38,706 bases of DNA, from contig JAVBQF010000028.1 in NCBI GenBank assembly GCA_031549195.1, forward strand, positions 1 to 38,706. The letters run 5' to 3'. A model generated the notes under the pieces. It saw only the letters and a list, made by a program, of their open reading frames with translations. It did no database searches and was not told the DNA's origin. A program made the translations under genes and the position numbers. This document shows, one piece after another, positions 31,226 through 38,706 of the stretch (the first letter of the stretch is position 1; each line of letters begins with the position of its first letter). This stretch comes from JAVBQF01 sp031549195 (lineage in GTDB: Bacteria; Bacillota_I; Bacilli_A; RF39; UBA660).

Positions 31226-31302
31226 TGGTGGACCCTGAAGGACTCGAACCTTCGACCGTCCGGTTATGAGCCGGATGCTCTAACCAACTGAGCTAAGGGT
31301 CC
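31226..31302 (-). tRNA. tRNA-Ile2 (CAU anticodon, lysidine type)
   Basis: The acceptor stem is GGACCCT/AGGGTCC and the anticodon loop is CTCATAA, anticodon CAT; the CCA end is encoded. The CAU anticodon could mean Met, but the body (start GGACCCTTAGCTCAGTTGG, anticodon arm CCGGCTCATAACCGG) closely follows the Ile2 pattern I know from Bacillus and E. coli. It differs from elongator Met and initiator tRNAs. TilS would convert C34 to lysidine so that it reads AUA, a common codon in this AT-rich genome. It is first in the operon, 3 bases before tRNA-Leu. Confidence 0.88.
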
Positions 31303-31313
31303 ATGACTTTTTA

Positions 31314-31342
31314 ATAATAACATATTATTTTTATTTGTGCAA
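31314..31342 (-). promoter_or_regulatory. Promoter of the tRNA operon
   Basis: Minus strand -35 TTGCAC (31337-31342), 17-base spacer, -10 TATTAT (31314-31319), about 12 bases before the first tRNA. Confidence 0.65.
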
Positions 31343-31359
31343 GAAAAAATAGTGCTAAT

Positions 31360-31590
31360 TTATACAAAAGCTATTATTATTTGACTGATAGCGTGAACAT
31401 GATTTTCTGCCTTCGCTCTACCAACTACTATCGAAGTTACAATTATAATTAAACTTCTAATGTATAGAATAATCTTTTGTTTTTCCTTTTCCTCCTCATC
31501 CCATTCTTCACTTTTAATCAGATAATTTCTAAATATTATTAAAAGTACTAATAAGGTAATTAATATCTTAGCATTGTTTTCTTCGTCCAT
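31360..31590 (-). CDS. Small membrane protein of unknown function
   Basis: A protein of 76 residues with two hydrophobic stretches (about 9-24 and 44-58, LYIRSLIIIVTSIVVG) and a charged loop between them (KSEEWDEEEKEKQK). AAGGATGG precedes ATG 31590. It lies between the tRNA operon and the divergent RNase HIII gene. Not recognised; the start and even its reality are less certain than for the larger genes. Confidence 0.45.
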   Translation of the reverse strand: MDEENNAKILITLLVLLIIFRNYLIKSEEWDEEEKEKQKIILYIRSLIIIVTSIVVGRAKAENHVHAISQIIIAFV

Positions 31591-31656
31591 ATTTACACCA
31601 TCCTTATAGTATTAGATGCCTATTGTGTTTTTTTGATATGGTTATATATCACATGT

Positions 31657-31664
31657 GCTATAAT
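31657..31664 (+). promoter_or_regulatory. Extended -10 promoter of rnhC
   Basis: The -10 TATAAT (31659-31664) is preceded by GC as part of a TG-C-TATAAT extended -10 (TG at 31656-31657). A TTGATA at 31633 is 20 bases away, too far to be a normal -35, so the extended -10 probably carries recognition. Confidence 0.5.
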
Positions 31665-31681
31665 ATTAATGGAGGTGCTCT

Positions 31682-32593
31682 ATGGCCAATGTAGTTATTA
31701 AAGTAAGTGATGAGACCAAAACAAAGATGATAAAGTACTATGAAAAAAGAAAGAGAGAGAAAGTTATCCCTTATGTGGTATTTCAGGCAGAGGAAGAAGA
31801 TACAGTCATTACCATGTATGAATCTGGTAAAGTAATGTTTCAAGGTGTTTCCGCTGATGTTGATGCTACTATGTGGAAAGAGATAGATGGGCAGCATAAA
31901 AGTGATAAGGAAGTAACTGTTGATGATAAAAAGTATTATCATTGTTCATCAGTTGGTTCAGACGAAGTTGGTACGGGTGATTACTTTGGTCCTATTGTTG
32001 TAAGTAGTGCCTATGTTTCAATTAATGACATCGAATTCCTAGAGTCACTTGGTATTAGAGATTCCAAGAAAATAGAGGATGAAAAAATACTTAAGATAGC
32101 ACCACAAATAGTAAAAAGAATTAAATATAGAAGTTTAATATTAAACAATAGTGAATATAATGAAAAGTATAGTAGTGATTATAACATTAATAAGATAAAA
32201 GCTATTATGCATAATAAAGTATTATGGCAATTAACACATGAAGAAGAGCTTAACTATGACTATATTATTGTAGATGAGTTTGCAAGAGAAGCTAGATACT
32301 ACGAATATATAAAAGGTAATCCTAATGTTCAAAGAGAAATTACATTCATGACTAAAGCCGAAGATAAAAACCTAGCAGTGGCATGTGCTTCTGTAATAAG
32401 TAGATATATATTTCTAAAAGAATTCGATAAATTATCTGATTCAATTCATATTCCCCTACCTAAGGGGGCTGGTAGCCAAGTGGATAAAATTGGAGAGGAA
32501 GTATTTGAGAAATATGGTAAAGATAAATTAAGAGAAATTGCTAAATTGAATTTTAAAAATACTGAAAGAATAATTAAAAATTGCATTTTTTAA
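31682..32593 (+). CDS. rnhC: Ribonuclease HIII
   Basis: A protein of 303 residues: an N-terminal substrate-binding domain (about 1-80) and the RNase H type 2 fold with GSDEVGTGDYFGPIVV (first two acidic catalytic residues), IRDSKKI, IVDEFA and ASVISRYIFLKEF. Length and the SDEVGTGDYFGP variant identify HIII rather than HII. It cuts RNA in RNA-DNA hybrids. The ribosome site GGAGG precedes ATG 31682. It is a lone plus-strand gene ending in a bidirectional terminator. Confidence 0.96.
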   Translation: MANVVIKVSDETKTKMIKYYEKRKREKVIPYVVFQAEEEDTVITMYESGKVMFQGVSADVDATMWKEIDGQHKSDKEVTVDDKKYYHCSSVGSDEVGTGDYFGPIVVSSAYVSINDIEFLESLGIRDSKKIEDEKILKIAPQIVKRIKYRSLILNNSEYNEKYSSDYNINKIKAIMHNKVLWQLTHEEELNYDYIIVDEFAREARYYEYIKGNPNVQREITFMTKAEDKNLAVACASVISRYIFLKEFDKLSDSIHIPLPKGAGSQVDKIGEEVFEKYGKDKLREIAKLNFKNTERIIKNCIF

Positions 32594-32614
32594 AGGAAGA
32601 ATTAATTCTTCCTT
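32593..32614. terminator. Bidirectional terminator between rnhC and the 150-aa gene
   Basis: AAGGAAGA / TCTTCCTT stem with loop ATTAAT, and T/A runs on both sides. Confidence 0.8.
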
Positions 32615-33065
32615 ATTTTTTTACTCTAAATAGTTCCTTAACATCTTGATGATTATAATTTCTTCTCCCATCATTTATTATTGAATTTATATCTCCTATT
32701 TGGTGTAAATCAAGGCCTCTTGTTATAAATATAGCTCCTGTAGTTGCATTATCTTGAGTACGGTAATATGGTTCATTCCATTCTTGATTAGATAGATTAT
32801 CTTGATAGGATAGTCTTGTTGGATTCACAGCAGTATAATCATCTACTAAAGCACATAATTCATCATAATCAACTAGAGGATATAATTGTAGTGTCATAAA
32901 TGGAATATCAGGATCATTTCTAGATATATGTAATGATACTTTGAACTTTCCTTTCACCTTGCTTGGTAGAACATCTATTGAAATAGGACATGCTGGATAT
33001 GCAACATTTAAGTCAAAATAGATAGATCTAGCAGTTACTTCTCGGTGGTTTTTTCTTTTATACAT
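32613..33065 (-). CDS. Protein of unknown function, standalone gene (150 aa)
   Basis: Not recognised. Strong site GGAGGAGG before ATG 33065. The product is soluble, beta-rich in its first half (KFKVSLHISRNDPDIPFMTLQLYPLVDYDELCALV), and ends in a basic LFRVKK. It is less Ile/Asn-rich than neighbours. It has its own TTGTTT-N17-TATAAT promoter at 33088-33116, set next to the terminator of the upstream SPFH gene, and it shares the terminator at 32593-32614. It is the fifth such single-gene unit in the window. Confidence 0.75.
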   Translation of the reverse strand: MYKRKNHREVTARSIYFDLNVAYPACPISIDVLPSKVKGKFKVSLHISRNDPDIPFMTLQLYPLVDYDELCALVDDYTAVNPTRLSYQDNLSNQEWNEPYYRTQDNATTGAIFITRGLDLHQIGDINSIINDGRRNYNHQDVKELFRVKK

Positions 33066-33087
33066 CGAACTCCTCCTCCATACTTAA

Positions 33088-33116
33088 ATTATATATAAAA
33101 GATGATTTAAAAACAA
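33088..33116 (-). promoter_or_regulatory. Promoter of the 150-aa unknown gene
   Basis: Minus strand -35 TTGTTT (33111-33116), 17-base spacer, consensus -10 TATAAT (33088-33093). Confidence 0.6.
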
Positions 33117-33122
33117 GAAAAA

Positions 33123-33138
33123 AGAAGATTTCTCTTCT
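33123..33138 (-). terminator. Terminator of the SPFH gene
   Basis: AGAAGA / TCTTCT stem with a 4-base loop and T6 on the minus strand. Confidence 0.6.
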
Positions 33139-33145
33139 CCTATTA

Positions 33146-34324
33146 TTATACTTTAGATCCACATTCTGGGCAAAAATTTCCAGATACATCAGTTCCACAT
33201 TTTGCACATTTTTTTACTGATGGAGCAATCAATATTGCCTCTCCACATTCTGCACAGAATTTACCACTGACTACTGCTCCACATTTAGTACATCTAACTT
33301 CATTTAATGGTGCTGATGCGGCTGTAGAAACTGATTGACCTTGTTGCTGCCAAGGTCCCTGAGTTGCTCCACCCATCATACCACCACTTGCCATATTCAT
33401 CATACCCATTCCCATGAAAGCTTGTGCTGATCCATTTTCATTATTTGCAGCATCTTGTACAGCATTTGAATATGCTCCAACAAGTGTTCCTTGTTGCATA
33501 TAACTATTACTTGATAATTCATAGTTATCAATCTTTTTAGATGATTCATCATCTAACGTAACTGACTCTACTACAAAACTTCTAAGTTTTAATCCACGTT
33601 CGCGAATTGGTGCGTCAAATACTCTTTCATCAAGTGTCTTCTTTATTTCATCTGTATTACTTGGTAATTCAAGTACTGGTACTTTATAGTTTGCAGTTCC
33701 AAGTTCGTTTAATACATTTTGAAATGCTCCAACTACTTCTGAACGCATCTGTTCAGTAATTCCCTCTTTTGTAACAATATCTGCAGTCCCTGCATGATTT
33801 CTCATAAATATTGCGGGATCAAATATTTCAAACGTATAAGTACCATAGCATCTCACTTGCACTCTAAGTGGTGTTAAAGTATTAGTCATTTGATTTGGAA
33901 TTGGATGTGACCAATCTTGATATGGAATTGGGGACCCTGTACCAAATTTATTATCTTTAATCTCTTTAACATTGAAGTAAAATACAGCTTGTTCTTTAGC
34001 TGGTGTTCCATTATATTTAAATCTTTGCCACATTTCACTAAACACTGGTCCAAACTGTCCGCCAAAGAATGATGGTGAACTTGATTGATCAAATTCATAT
34101 ACCCCTTCTTCAGCAGTTGCATCAACAGCAACCCCAGAGTCATAAATAACTGCCACTTGTCCTGGTGCTACTACAATTCTGCTTCCTTTTGATATTTGTC
34201 CACTTGATGTCGTCTTTTTCATCATTAAAATATTATCTGTCATATCCTCACATTTGATGAGGTCTTGCCATTGGTCTCCTAGTGTACTTCCTACAGCACC
34301 AACAGCCGCTCTAATTAGTCCCAT
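33146..34324 (-). CDS. SPFH-domain protein with two C-terminal zinc ribbons (YdjI type)
   Basis: A protein of 392 residues. Residues 1-280 form an SPFH/virion-core-like domain (IVVAPGQVAVIYDSG, FYFNVKEI, VRCYGTYTFEIFDPAIFMRN). A Gly/Met-rich linker follows (about 300-335). Two zinc ribbons close the protein (CTKCGAVVSGKFCAECG and CAKCGTDVSGNFCPECG). This matches the YdjI family, which in B. subtilis works at the membrane with YdjG/YdjH and the PspA stress response. No such partner is visible here. AGGAGG lies before ATG 34324. It probably acts as a membrane-associated scaffold. Confidence 0.88.
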   Translation of the reverse strand: MGLIRAAVGAVGSTLGDQWQDLIKCEDMTDNILMMKKTTSSGQISKGSRIVVAPGQVAVIYDSGVAVDATAEEGVYEFDQSSSPSFFGGQFGPVFSEMWQRFKYNGTPAKEQAVFYFNVKEIKDNKFGTGSPIPYQDWSHPIPNQMTNTLTPLRVQVRCYGTYTFEIFDPAIFMRNHAGTADIVTKEGITEQMRSEVVGAFQNVLNELGTANYKVPVLELPSNTDEIKKTLDERVFDAPIRERGLKLRSFVVESVTLDDESSKKIDNYELSSNSYMQQGTLVGAYSNAVQDAANNENGSAQAFMGMGMMNMASGGMMGGATQGPWQQQGQSVSTAASAPLNEVRCTKCGAVVSGKFCAECGEAILIAPSVKKCAKCGTDVSGNFCPECGSKV

Positions 34325-34399
34325 TAATATATCCTCCTTATTTATAATCTTGCTATCATTATCAGTATAGCATACTTTTATTTGTTTTTGTTATATTTA

Positions 34400-35404
34400 T
34401 TAATCTATTATGTATGGGTCAGCTGATGTTCCACTTCCAGATTTTATTGTTACAGAAGTAGATAAATGTACCACTGGTTTTACCTTCAGTGGTGTAGATG
34501 TTAAATAGTAATATGCATCTGTAGTATCTTTTCTAACTATCATTGCATTATTAGAACTGTTATCGAGTCCAACAAATCCATTAATCATCCACATATCATC
34601 ACTTGTTAAATAGCTATTACAATTACTATTCTCCATTATTTTAGTGGTGCAACTACCATTTGTTGTAGCTTTTGCAAAATCAGCTACGGATATAAGTCCA
34701 ACTATTCCAGTAGTTGCGGATGTTCCCATATATTGCACTTTTTTTTCTTGCTTAATTGCTTCTGTAATTGAAATATCTACTCCAGTTTCATATATCCTTC
34801 CTACATTATAAACCCTTTTAGTAAGTTTTGCCGTATCAGATATATCACCATAAAAATCTTGAGATAATTTATTATTTAAACTAGACGCTTCCCATTCATT
34901 GTTAGCAAGAGTATCCCAAGCAAAATTTCCAATACTTGTATTAAGCATTATCCTTGCAGTGCCATCCGATTCAATAGCTATAATTCTCCAAAGTCTACCA
35001 TCATATTTTATATAATTATTTACTGCTGTACCTCTATATATATATCTGCCAGATTCATAGGAATCTATATATAGACCATTTCCTGATGTAACTGCTGTCG
35101 GCTTTAGTTTAGCCATAATAGTCGGGTTATTAGCAGTTGGATCATATAAATCATCACTTATCCCAAGACAAGTAAAATAAGCTTTATGATTACAAGCAGA
35201 ATTATTTGTATAACATCTTTCTAATGCTATTTCTTCATTAACACAATTATTTAAATTCTTCTCTATAGTAGATACAAAAACACTATTTATATTTTTATTA
35301 CTTTTCATAATTGCAAATATTATCATTAAAAGCAATATTATCATACTAAGAATACCATAAAGAATAGTAGATATTGCAAATCCCTTATTATCAAGTTTCA
35401 TCAT
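34400..35404 (-). CDS. Prepilin-like anchored surface protein
   Basis: About 334 residues. The N-terminus, KLDNKGFAISTILYGILSM followed by a hydrophobic stretch, resembles a type IV prepilin signal with a G-F cleavage site, but lacks the usual Glu at +5. The long extracellular part contains YDGRLWRIIAIESDGTARIML and ends PVVHLSTSVTIKSGSGTSADPYIID. I associate that tail with repeated surface proteins of uncultured gut Firmicutes, but cannot confirm it here. Several cysteines cluster at about 55-80 (CYTNNSACNHKAYFTC). ATG 35404 was chosen by its AGGTG site. It is 42 bases downstream of rsmD on the same strand, with a -10-like TATAAT in the gap. Confidence 0.7.
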   Translation of the reverse strand: MMKLDNKGFAISTILYGILSMIILLLMIIFAIMKSNKNINSVFVSTIEKNLNNCVNEEIALERCYTNNSACNHKAYFTCLGISDDLYDPTANNPTIMAKLKPTAVTSGNGLYIDSYESGRYIYRGTAVNNYIKYDGRLWRIIAIESDGTARIMLNTSIGNFAWDTLANNEWEASSLNNKLSQDFYGDISDTAKLTKRVYNVGRIYETGVDISITEAIKQEKKVQYMGTSATTGIVGLISVADFAKATTNGSCTTKIMENSNCNSYLTSDDMWMINGFVGLDNSSNNAMIVRKDTTDAYYYLTSTPLKVKPVVHLSTSVTIKSGSGTSADPYIID

Positions 35405-35446
35405 AAGCTTCACCTATTATAAATTATACACTAGTTATCTATTATT

Positions 35447-35992
35447 TCAAATATTATTCTTAAATATTAAAATATATTTGTCACCATACTTTTTATTTTT
35501 TATGACTTCTAAGTCAAACTCTTCTAAATAGTTACTGTCTATCTCACATATGATTAATGCTTCTTTATTTAACAATCTATTATCTACTAAATACTTTATC
35601 GCTTCGTTTAAACATTCTTTCTTATATGGTGGATCTAAGAATATAATATCAAGTTTGATTTTATTGTTATTTAAATACTTTAATACATCCATGTAATTAT
35701 AGTTTAATACTACTGATTTATCTTCTATTTTAAAAGATGTGATATTTTTCTTAATCGCTTTAATACACTCCTTATTTATATCATTGAAGTAACAAAGTTT
35801 TGCCCCATTACTTATTGCTTCTATTCCAAGATTTCCACTTCCTGCAAATAAATCTAGAATAGTGGCAGCTTTAACTTTTTCTTGAATCATTGCGAACAAT
35901 GATTCTTTAACTCTATCCATAGTAGGTCGTGTACCTTCTATATTAAAACCCTCTATATTTCTTCCCTTTAATGTTCCACTAATTACTCTCAT
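35447..35992 (-). CDS. rsmD: 16S rRNA (guanine966-N2)-methyltransferase RsmD
   Basis: A protein of 181 residues with MRVISGTLKGRNI, the RPTMDRVKESLF block, the SAM motif LDLFAGSGNLGIEAISNGA and the catalytic IFLDPPYKKE. It methylates G966 of 16S rRNA. It overlaps ylbF by 14 bases. The ylbF-rsmD order is that of B. subtilis ylbF-ylbG-ylbH, here without ylbG, and coaD does not follow. Confidence 0.95.
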   Translation of the reverse strand: MRVISGTLKGRNIEGFNIEGTRPTMDRVKESLFAMIQEKVKAATILDLFAGSGNLGIEAISNGAKLCYFNDINKECIKAIKKNITSFKIEDKSVVLNYNYMDVLKYLNNNKIKLDIIFLDPPYKKECLNEAIKYLVDNRLLNKEALIICEIDSNYLEEFDLEVIKNKKYGDKYILIFKNNI

Positions 35993-36293
35993 TATTACAA
36001 CTCTTTCTGTCTACTAAAACACTTAATCTTTTATTTACTTCTGCTACTAAAAAGTACAATTCATTCTCTAATTTTCTATATTCAGATACTTTTTCATTTT
36101 CTATTATTTCTCTTTTAATATTAATAGTATCATTATTATAGTTGTCTTTTATATCTTTATATTTATCAAATAGAGACTTTAATTCCTTATCATTATAAAT
36201 ATCTTCTTTTAATTCAGTGATTCTTTTTAATTCTTTACTATCTTCAAATATTTTAATTAACTCATCTAACTTTTGAATTAGCTCTGTATTCAT
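35979..36293 (-). CDS. ylbF: YlbF/YmcA-family protein
   Basis: A protein of 104 residues, helical, with the family core LKEDIYNDKELKSLFDKYKDIKDNY and a C-terminal LENELYFLVAEVNKRL. In B. subtilis YlbF joins YmcA and YaaT in a complex that affects RNase Y, competence, biofilm and sporulation. It overlaps rsmD by 14 bases and the U32 gene by 4, supporting an operon. The neighbour rsmD makes ylbF more likely than the paralogue ymcA. Confidence 0.85.
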   Translation of the reverse strand: MNTELIQKLDELIKIFEDSKELKRITELKEDIYNDKELKSLFDKYKDIKDNYNNDTINIKREIIENEKVSEYRKLENELYFLVAEVNKRLSVLVDRKSCNNESN

Positions 36294-38530
36294 AATAGTC
36301 TCCTTATTTTATTTATAAGAATAGCTACTTCTTCTTTACTCTCAGATAATAGCTCTATCCTATAGTTTTTAATTCCTAATTTTTTATACTTATCCAAGTC
36401 ACCCGACATATCAATATTTTTATAATGCATTATATGAGTAATGCCATCTTCTCCTAATACTTCATATTTATTACCAATTCTATCTTTTAAATAATAATGA
36501 TTATCCGCTCTACAAACCATACAGTTATCATTATCATTATTAATAAGTAAATTAAGTGGGCAATATTTCATTACCATTAACTCTACCTTTCCATAGATAA
36601 CGAGTTCTACATTATACTTATCATTCATAAGTTCCTTTATAGAATCATAATTAAGTTCAGGAGATAATGTTACTCTTTTAACTCCTAAAATATCAAAATA
36701 TCTGATAGTATTAGAATTTACAACATTTAAATAATAATCACTCACTACACTATTATTTTTACTATATTTATATACACTACCAAGTTCTGTTGCTAGTATA
36801 TTTAAATTATTAAAGTCCTTATTAACATTATTTACTCGCTTTGTACGATAATAAATAGTCTTATTAGATTTATACTTATTATAGAGTTTATAATCTGTTA
36901 TATATATATTATCTACATTATTATTGATTGCTTCTACTAATTGATCTTCATCTCTAACTAATATATTAATACTTAATTTATCATTTGAATTATTATTTAA
37001 AGGAAGTTGTTCTATATCATTAATAAGCACTTCTTTTTTTCTGTTTTCTCTTTTAAATATTAATTTCTCTGTTGCTAATCGTCTTAATTCATTTAATTCT
37101 TTAATAGATATAAATACTTCCTCTGATAAATTAATTTCTATATTGAAACATTTAAATGGTGTATTACCCAATTTTAATAATTGCTCTTTAATTCGTTCAG
37201 CCGATACAGGAGCGTTTATTGCCTTCTCTATCATTTGACCTTTTACTATAACTTCAAACTCATTATCATCTAATATTAATTCTATTTCTTTTCCAACGGT
37301 TAAATTGCATTTAATAGTGATATTGATTTTCTTTTCTTCATAATTCTTTAAATCTTTCATTAACAAAGAATCTACTGTTTTAGATACAATTCCTTTAATA
37401 CTCAAATTAATCTTATTGTCTATAATGGCAATATTATTTTCAAATATTTTATTTACTAATAGTCCCTTTTCATTATAAAGCATATTAACAATCATACCTT
37501 CATTATTAGGTAATCTTATACCATCTTCTTGATTTAAGTCATAGGATAATTTAATTCTTATTTTATCTTTATCATAAGATACAACTTCGCCAACGGGTAT
37601 TCCTATATGGTTAGGTGTCTTTATGTTCATTAGTTCTTTATTAGTTGAATTAAATAAAAATCCCTTAGTTAGTTCTCTATTATATAACTTTTTAATATTT
37701 AATAAGTCTTCTTCACTAACTATCATTTCTTCATTACTATAATATTTATCTATTAGAGTTCTATAGAGTCTTGTGATATATCCAACGTATTCTGGAGATT
37801 TCATTCTACCTTCTATTTTAAAAGATGTAATATTGGAATCAAGTAATTCTTTTAAATGCTCTATAGTACACAATTCTTTGGTGCTAAGCAAATATTCTCC
37901 TTTTACGTTAATTAATTTATCGTTAGAATAAAGTTCATAAGGTAATCTACAACTACCAACACATTCTCCTCTATTGCCACTTCTTCCTCCATTCAAAGAA
38001 GAAAACAAGCAACAACCTGAGTACGAGATACATAATGCACCATGAATAAATACTTCTTTTTCAATATTTGTACTTAACTCATTAATCTCTGACAAACTCA
38101 TCTCTCTTGCTAAAACTACCCTTGTTATTCCAATGTCCCTCATTGCTTTTAGCCCTTCATCATTATGATTGTGAGCCTGAGTTGATGCATGTATTTCTAA
38201 ATTAGGATATTTTTGTCTTACAATAGAAATTAATCCCAAATCTTGCATTATTAAAGCATCTACTCCGTTTTCATGAAGAAACTTTATATAGTTTAGGGAT
38301 TCTTCTATTTCTTTTTCATAAATAATTGTATTTATGGTTACATATATCTTTACTCCATACAAATGACATAATTTAATTGCTTTAGTCATTTCTTCGTTAT
38401 CAAAATTAGATGCATATGCTCTTGCACCAAACTTTTTGCCACCAAGATATACTGCATCTGCTCCAGCGTGTATTGCTTGAAGTAATGCTTCCATATTTCC
38501 AGCAGGAGATAATAATTCTACTTTTTTCAT
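36290..38530 (-). CDS. U32-family protein (RlhA-like, 23S rRNA hydroxylation type)
   Basis: A protein of 746 residues. The N-terminal U32 domain has LLSPAGNMEALLQAIHAGADAVYLGG, EIHASTQAHNHND, and the Cys-rich FIHGALCISYSGCCLFSS...GNRGECVGSCRLPYEL, whose cysteines bind an Fe-S cluster in this family. The long C-terminal part matches the DUF3656-bearing members. U32 proteins of this length act in tRNA or 23S rRNA hydroxylation (RlhA) rather than as true peptidases. ATG 38530 was chosen, with AGGTG 6 bases upstream; GTG 38539 lies on that site. It starts the U32-ylbF-rsmD operon. Confidence 0.9.
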   Translation of the reverse strand: MKKVELLSPAGNMEALLQAIHAGADAVYLGGKKFGARAYASNFDNEEMTKAIKLCHLYGVKIYVTINTIIYEKEIEESLNYIKFLHENGVDALIMQDLGLISIVRQKYPNLEIHASTQAHNHNDEGLKAMRDIGITRVVLAREMSLSEINELSTNIEKEVFIHGALCISYSGCCLFSSLNGGRSGNRGECVGSCRLPYELYSNDKLINVKGEYLLSTKELCTIEHLKELLDSNITSFKIEGRMKSPEYVGYITRLYRTLIDKYYSNEEMIVSEEDLLNIKKLYNRELTKGFLFNSTNKELMNIKTPNHIGIPVGEVVSYDKDKIRIKLSYDLNQEDGIRLPNNEGMIVNMLYNEKGLLVNKIFENNIAIIDNKINLSIKGIVSKTVDSLLMKDLKNYEEKKINITIKCNLTVGKEIELILDDNEFEVIVKGQMIEKAINAPVSAERIKEQLLKLGNTPFKCFNIEINLSEEVFISIKELNELRRLATEKLIFKRENRKKEVLINDIEQLPLNNNSNDKLSINILVRDEDQLVEAINNNVDNIYITDYKLYNKYKSNKTIYYRTKRVNNVNKDFNNLNILATELGSVYKYSKNNSVVSDYYLNVVNSNTIRYFDILGVKRVTLSPELNYDSIKELMNDKYNVELVIYGKVELMVMKYCPLNLLINNDNDNCMVCRADNHYYLKDRIGNKYEVLGEDGITHIMHYKNIDMSGDLDKYKKLGIKNYRIELLSESKEEVAILINKIRRLL

Positions 38531-38556
38531 AGATTTCACCTACTAAATTATAACAT

Positions 38557-38583
38557 AAAAAAGATACACTTTATATGTGTATC
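38557..38583 (-). terminator. Terminator of the gene at the right edge
   Basis: GATACAC / GTGTATC stem with a 7-base loop and T6 on the minus strand, just beyond the stop of the partial gene. Confidence 0.75.
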
Positions 38584-38598
38584 AATTTATTAAATGTA

Positions 38599-38706
38599 TT
38601 ATTTAGTTTTTGCTTTAATAATTGCATTTTCAAGTTTTGTACTTTCTGCACATACTTGACCATTGGTCATTTTACTTAAATTACCTGTAAGTGTAAACTC
38701 AACGCC
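38599..38706 (-). CDS. C-terminal end of a protein, 5' part outside window
   Basis: An open frame enters from the right edge and encodes 35 residues ending AIIKAKTK before TAA 38599-38601. The residues GVEFTLTGNLSKMTNGQVC look like part of a structured beta domain. The family cannot be recognised from this fragment. A terminator follows. Confidence 0.55.
   Translation of the reverse strand, partial: GVEFTLTGNLSKMTNGQVCAESTKLENAIIKAKTK

Noticed and set aside
31140..31302. tRNA genes as attachment site of the recombinase element
   Set aside because: Large serine recombinases rarely use tRNA ends, and I could not find a repeat of the tRNA 3' end on the far side of the accessory block.
31658..31942. 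Minus-strand frame opposite the start of rnhC
   Set aside because: It overlaps the rnhC promoter and the N-terminal domain of a clear enzyme, and its product has no recognisable features.
1..38706. CRISPR array, rRNA operon or complete insertion sequence
   Set aside because: No regularly spaced direct repeats, no rRNA-like sequence and no transposase with flanking inverted repeats were seen; the only mobile-element gene is the truncated serine recombinase.

Overview
This is a strongly AT-rich stretch of chromosome from a low-GC, endospore-forming Bacillota, most likely an uncultured gut-type member of or near the Bacilli. Sporulation and germination genes are present: a Ger(x)C/GerAB-type pair at 1-1968, spoIVB at 9675-10661 and a SirA-like gene at 17173-17598. 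Several gene orders match Bacillus: tkt-sirA-yneF, ylbF-rsmD, rplU-prp-rpmA-obgE, and nusB-xseA-xseB followed by spoIVB. TAA and TAG both serve as stops, and the housekeeping genes are intact under the standard bacterial code. No rRNA or CRISPR array is visible.

Layout. 1-1968 (+): end of a germinant-receptor operon. 1961-5021: a GtrA/GtrB-like lipid-linked sugar pair flanked by two single-gene units of unknown function. 5020-9487 (-): metallophosphoesterase, MBL-fold hydrolase, YvcK, and an overlapping SGNH hydrolase/PlsC-like acyltransferase pair. The acyltransferase frame stays open for 40 codons past a TAG. 9675-12735 (-): nusB-xseA-xseB, then spoIVB. 12804-16869 (-): ribosomal operon with an L21 leader, rplU, prp, rpmA with a cleavable leader, obgE, an RNHCP zinc-ribbon gene and an unknown gene. 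16921-20238 (-): yneF, sirA, an inserted unknown gene, and tkt. 20352-25384: an unknown single-gene unit, an Fpg-like glycosylase lacking key residues, a DUF3892-type gene and a cluster of Cys-rich proteins. Two of the clustered proteins share a C-terminal module with the core ALSHILNAEGEK.

25459-31030 (-) looks accessory. It holds a methyltransferase that appears to start at AUU, a P-loop kinase-like/HAD phosphatase pair, an ABC exporter, a truncated serine recombinase and a small orphan. It ends at a two-gene tRNA operon (Ile2-CAU, Leu-UAG). 31360-33116: a small membrane protein, RNase HIII (+) and another unknown single-gene unit. 33146-38706 (-): an SPFH/zinc-ribbon protein, then a run of U32 protein, YlbF, RsmD and a prepilin-like surface protein, and the tail of one more gene.

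The features most worth following are the standalone unknown genes set between conserved ones, each with its own promoter and terminator. Next is the possible spore-surface cluster at 22294-24278. Three local oddities also stand out: the TAG in the acyltransferase, the AUU start of the methyltransferase, and the missing catalytic residues of the Fpg-like protein. All functional statements come from reading motifs by eye; no database search was run.
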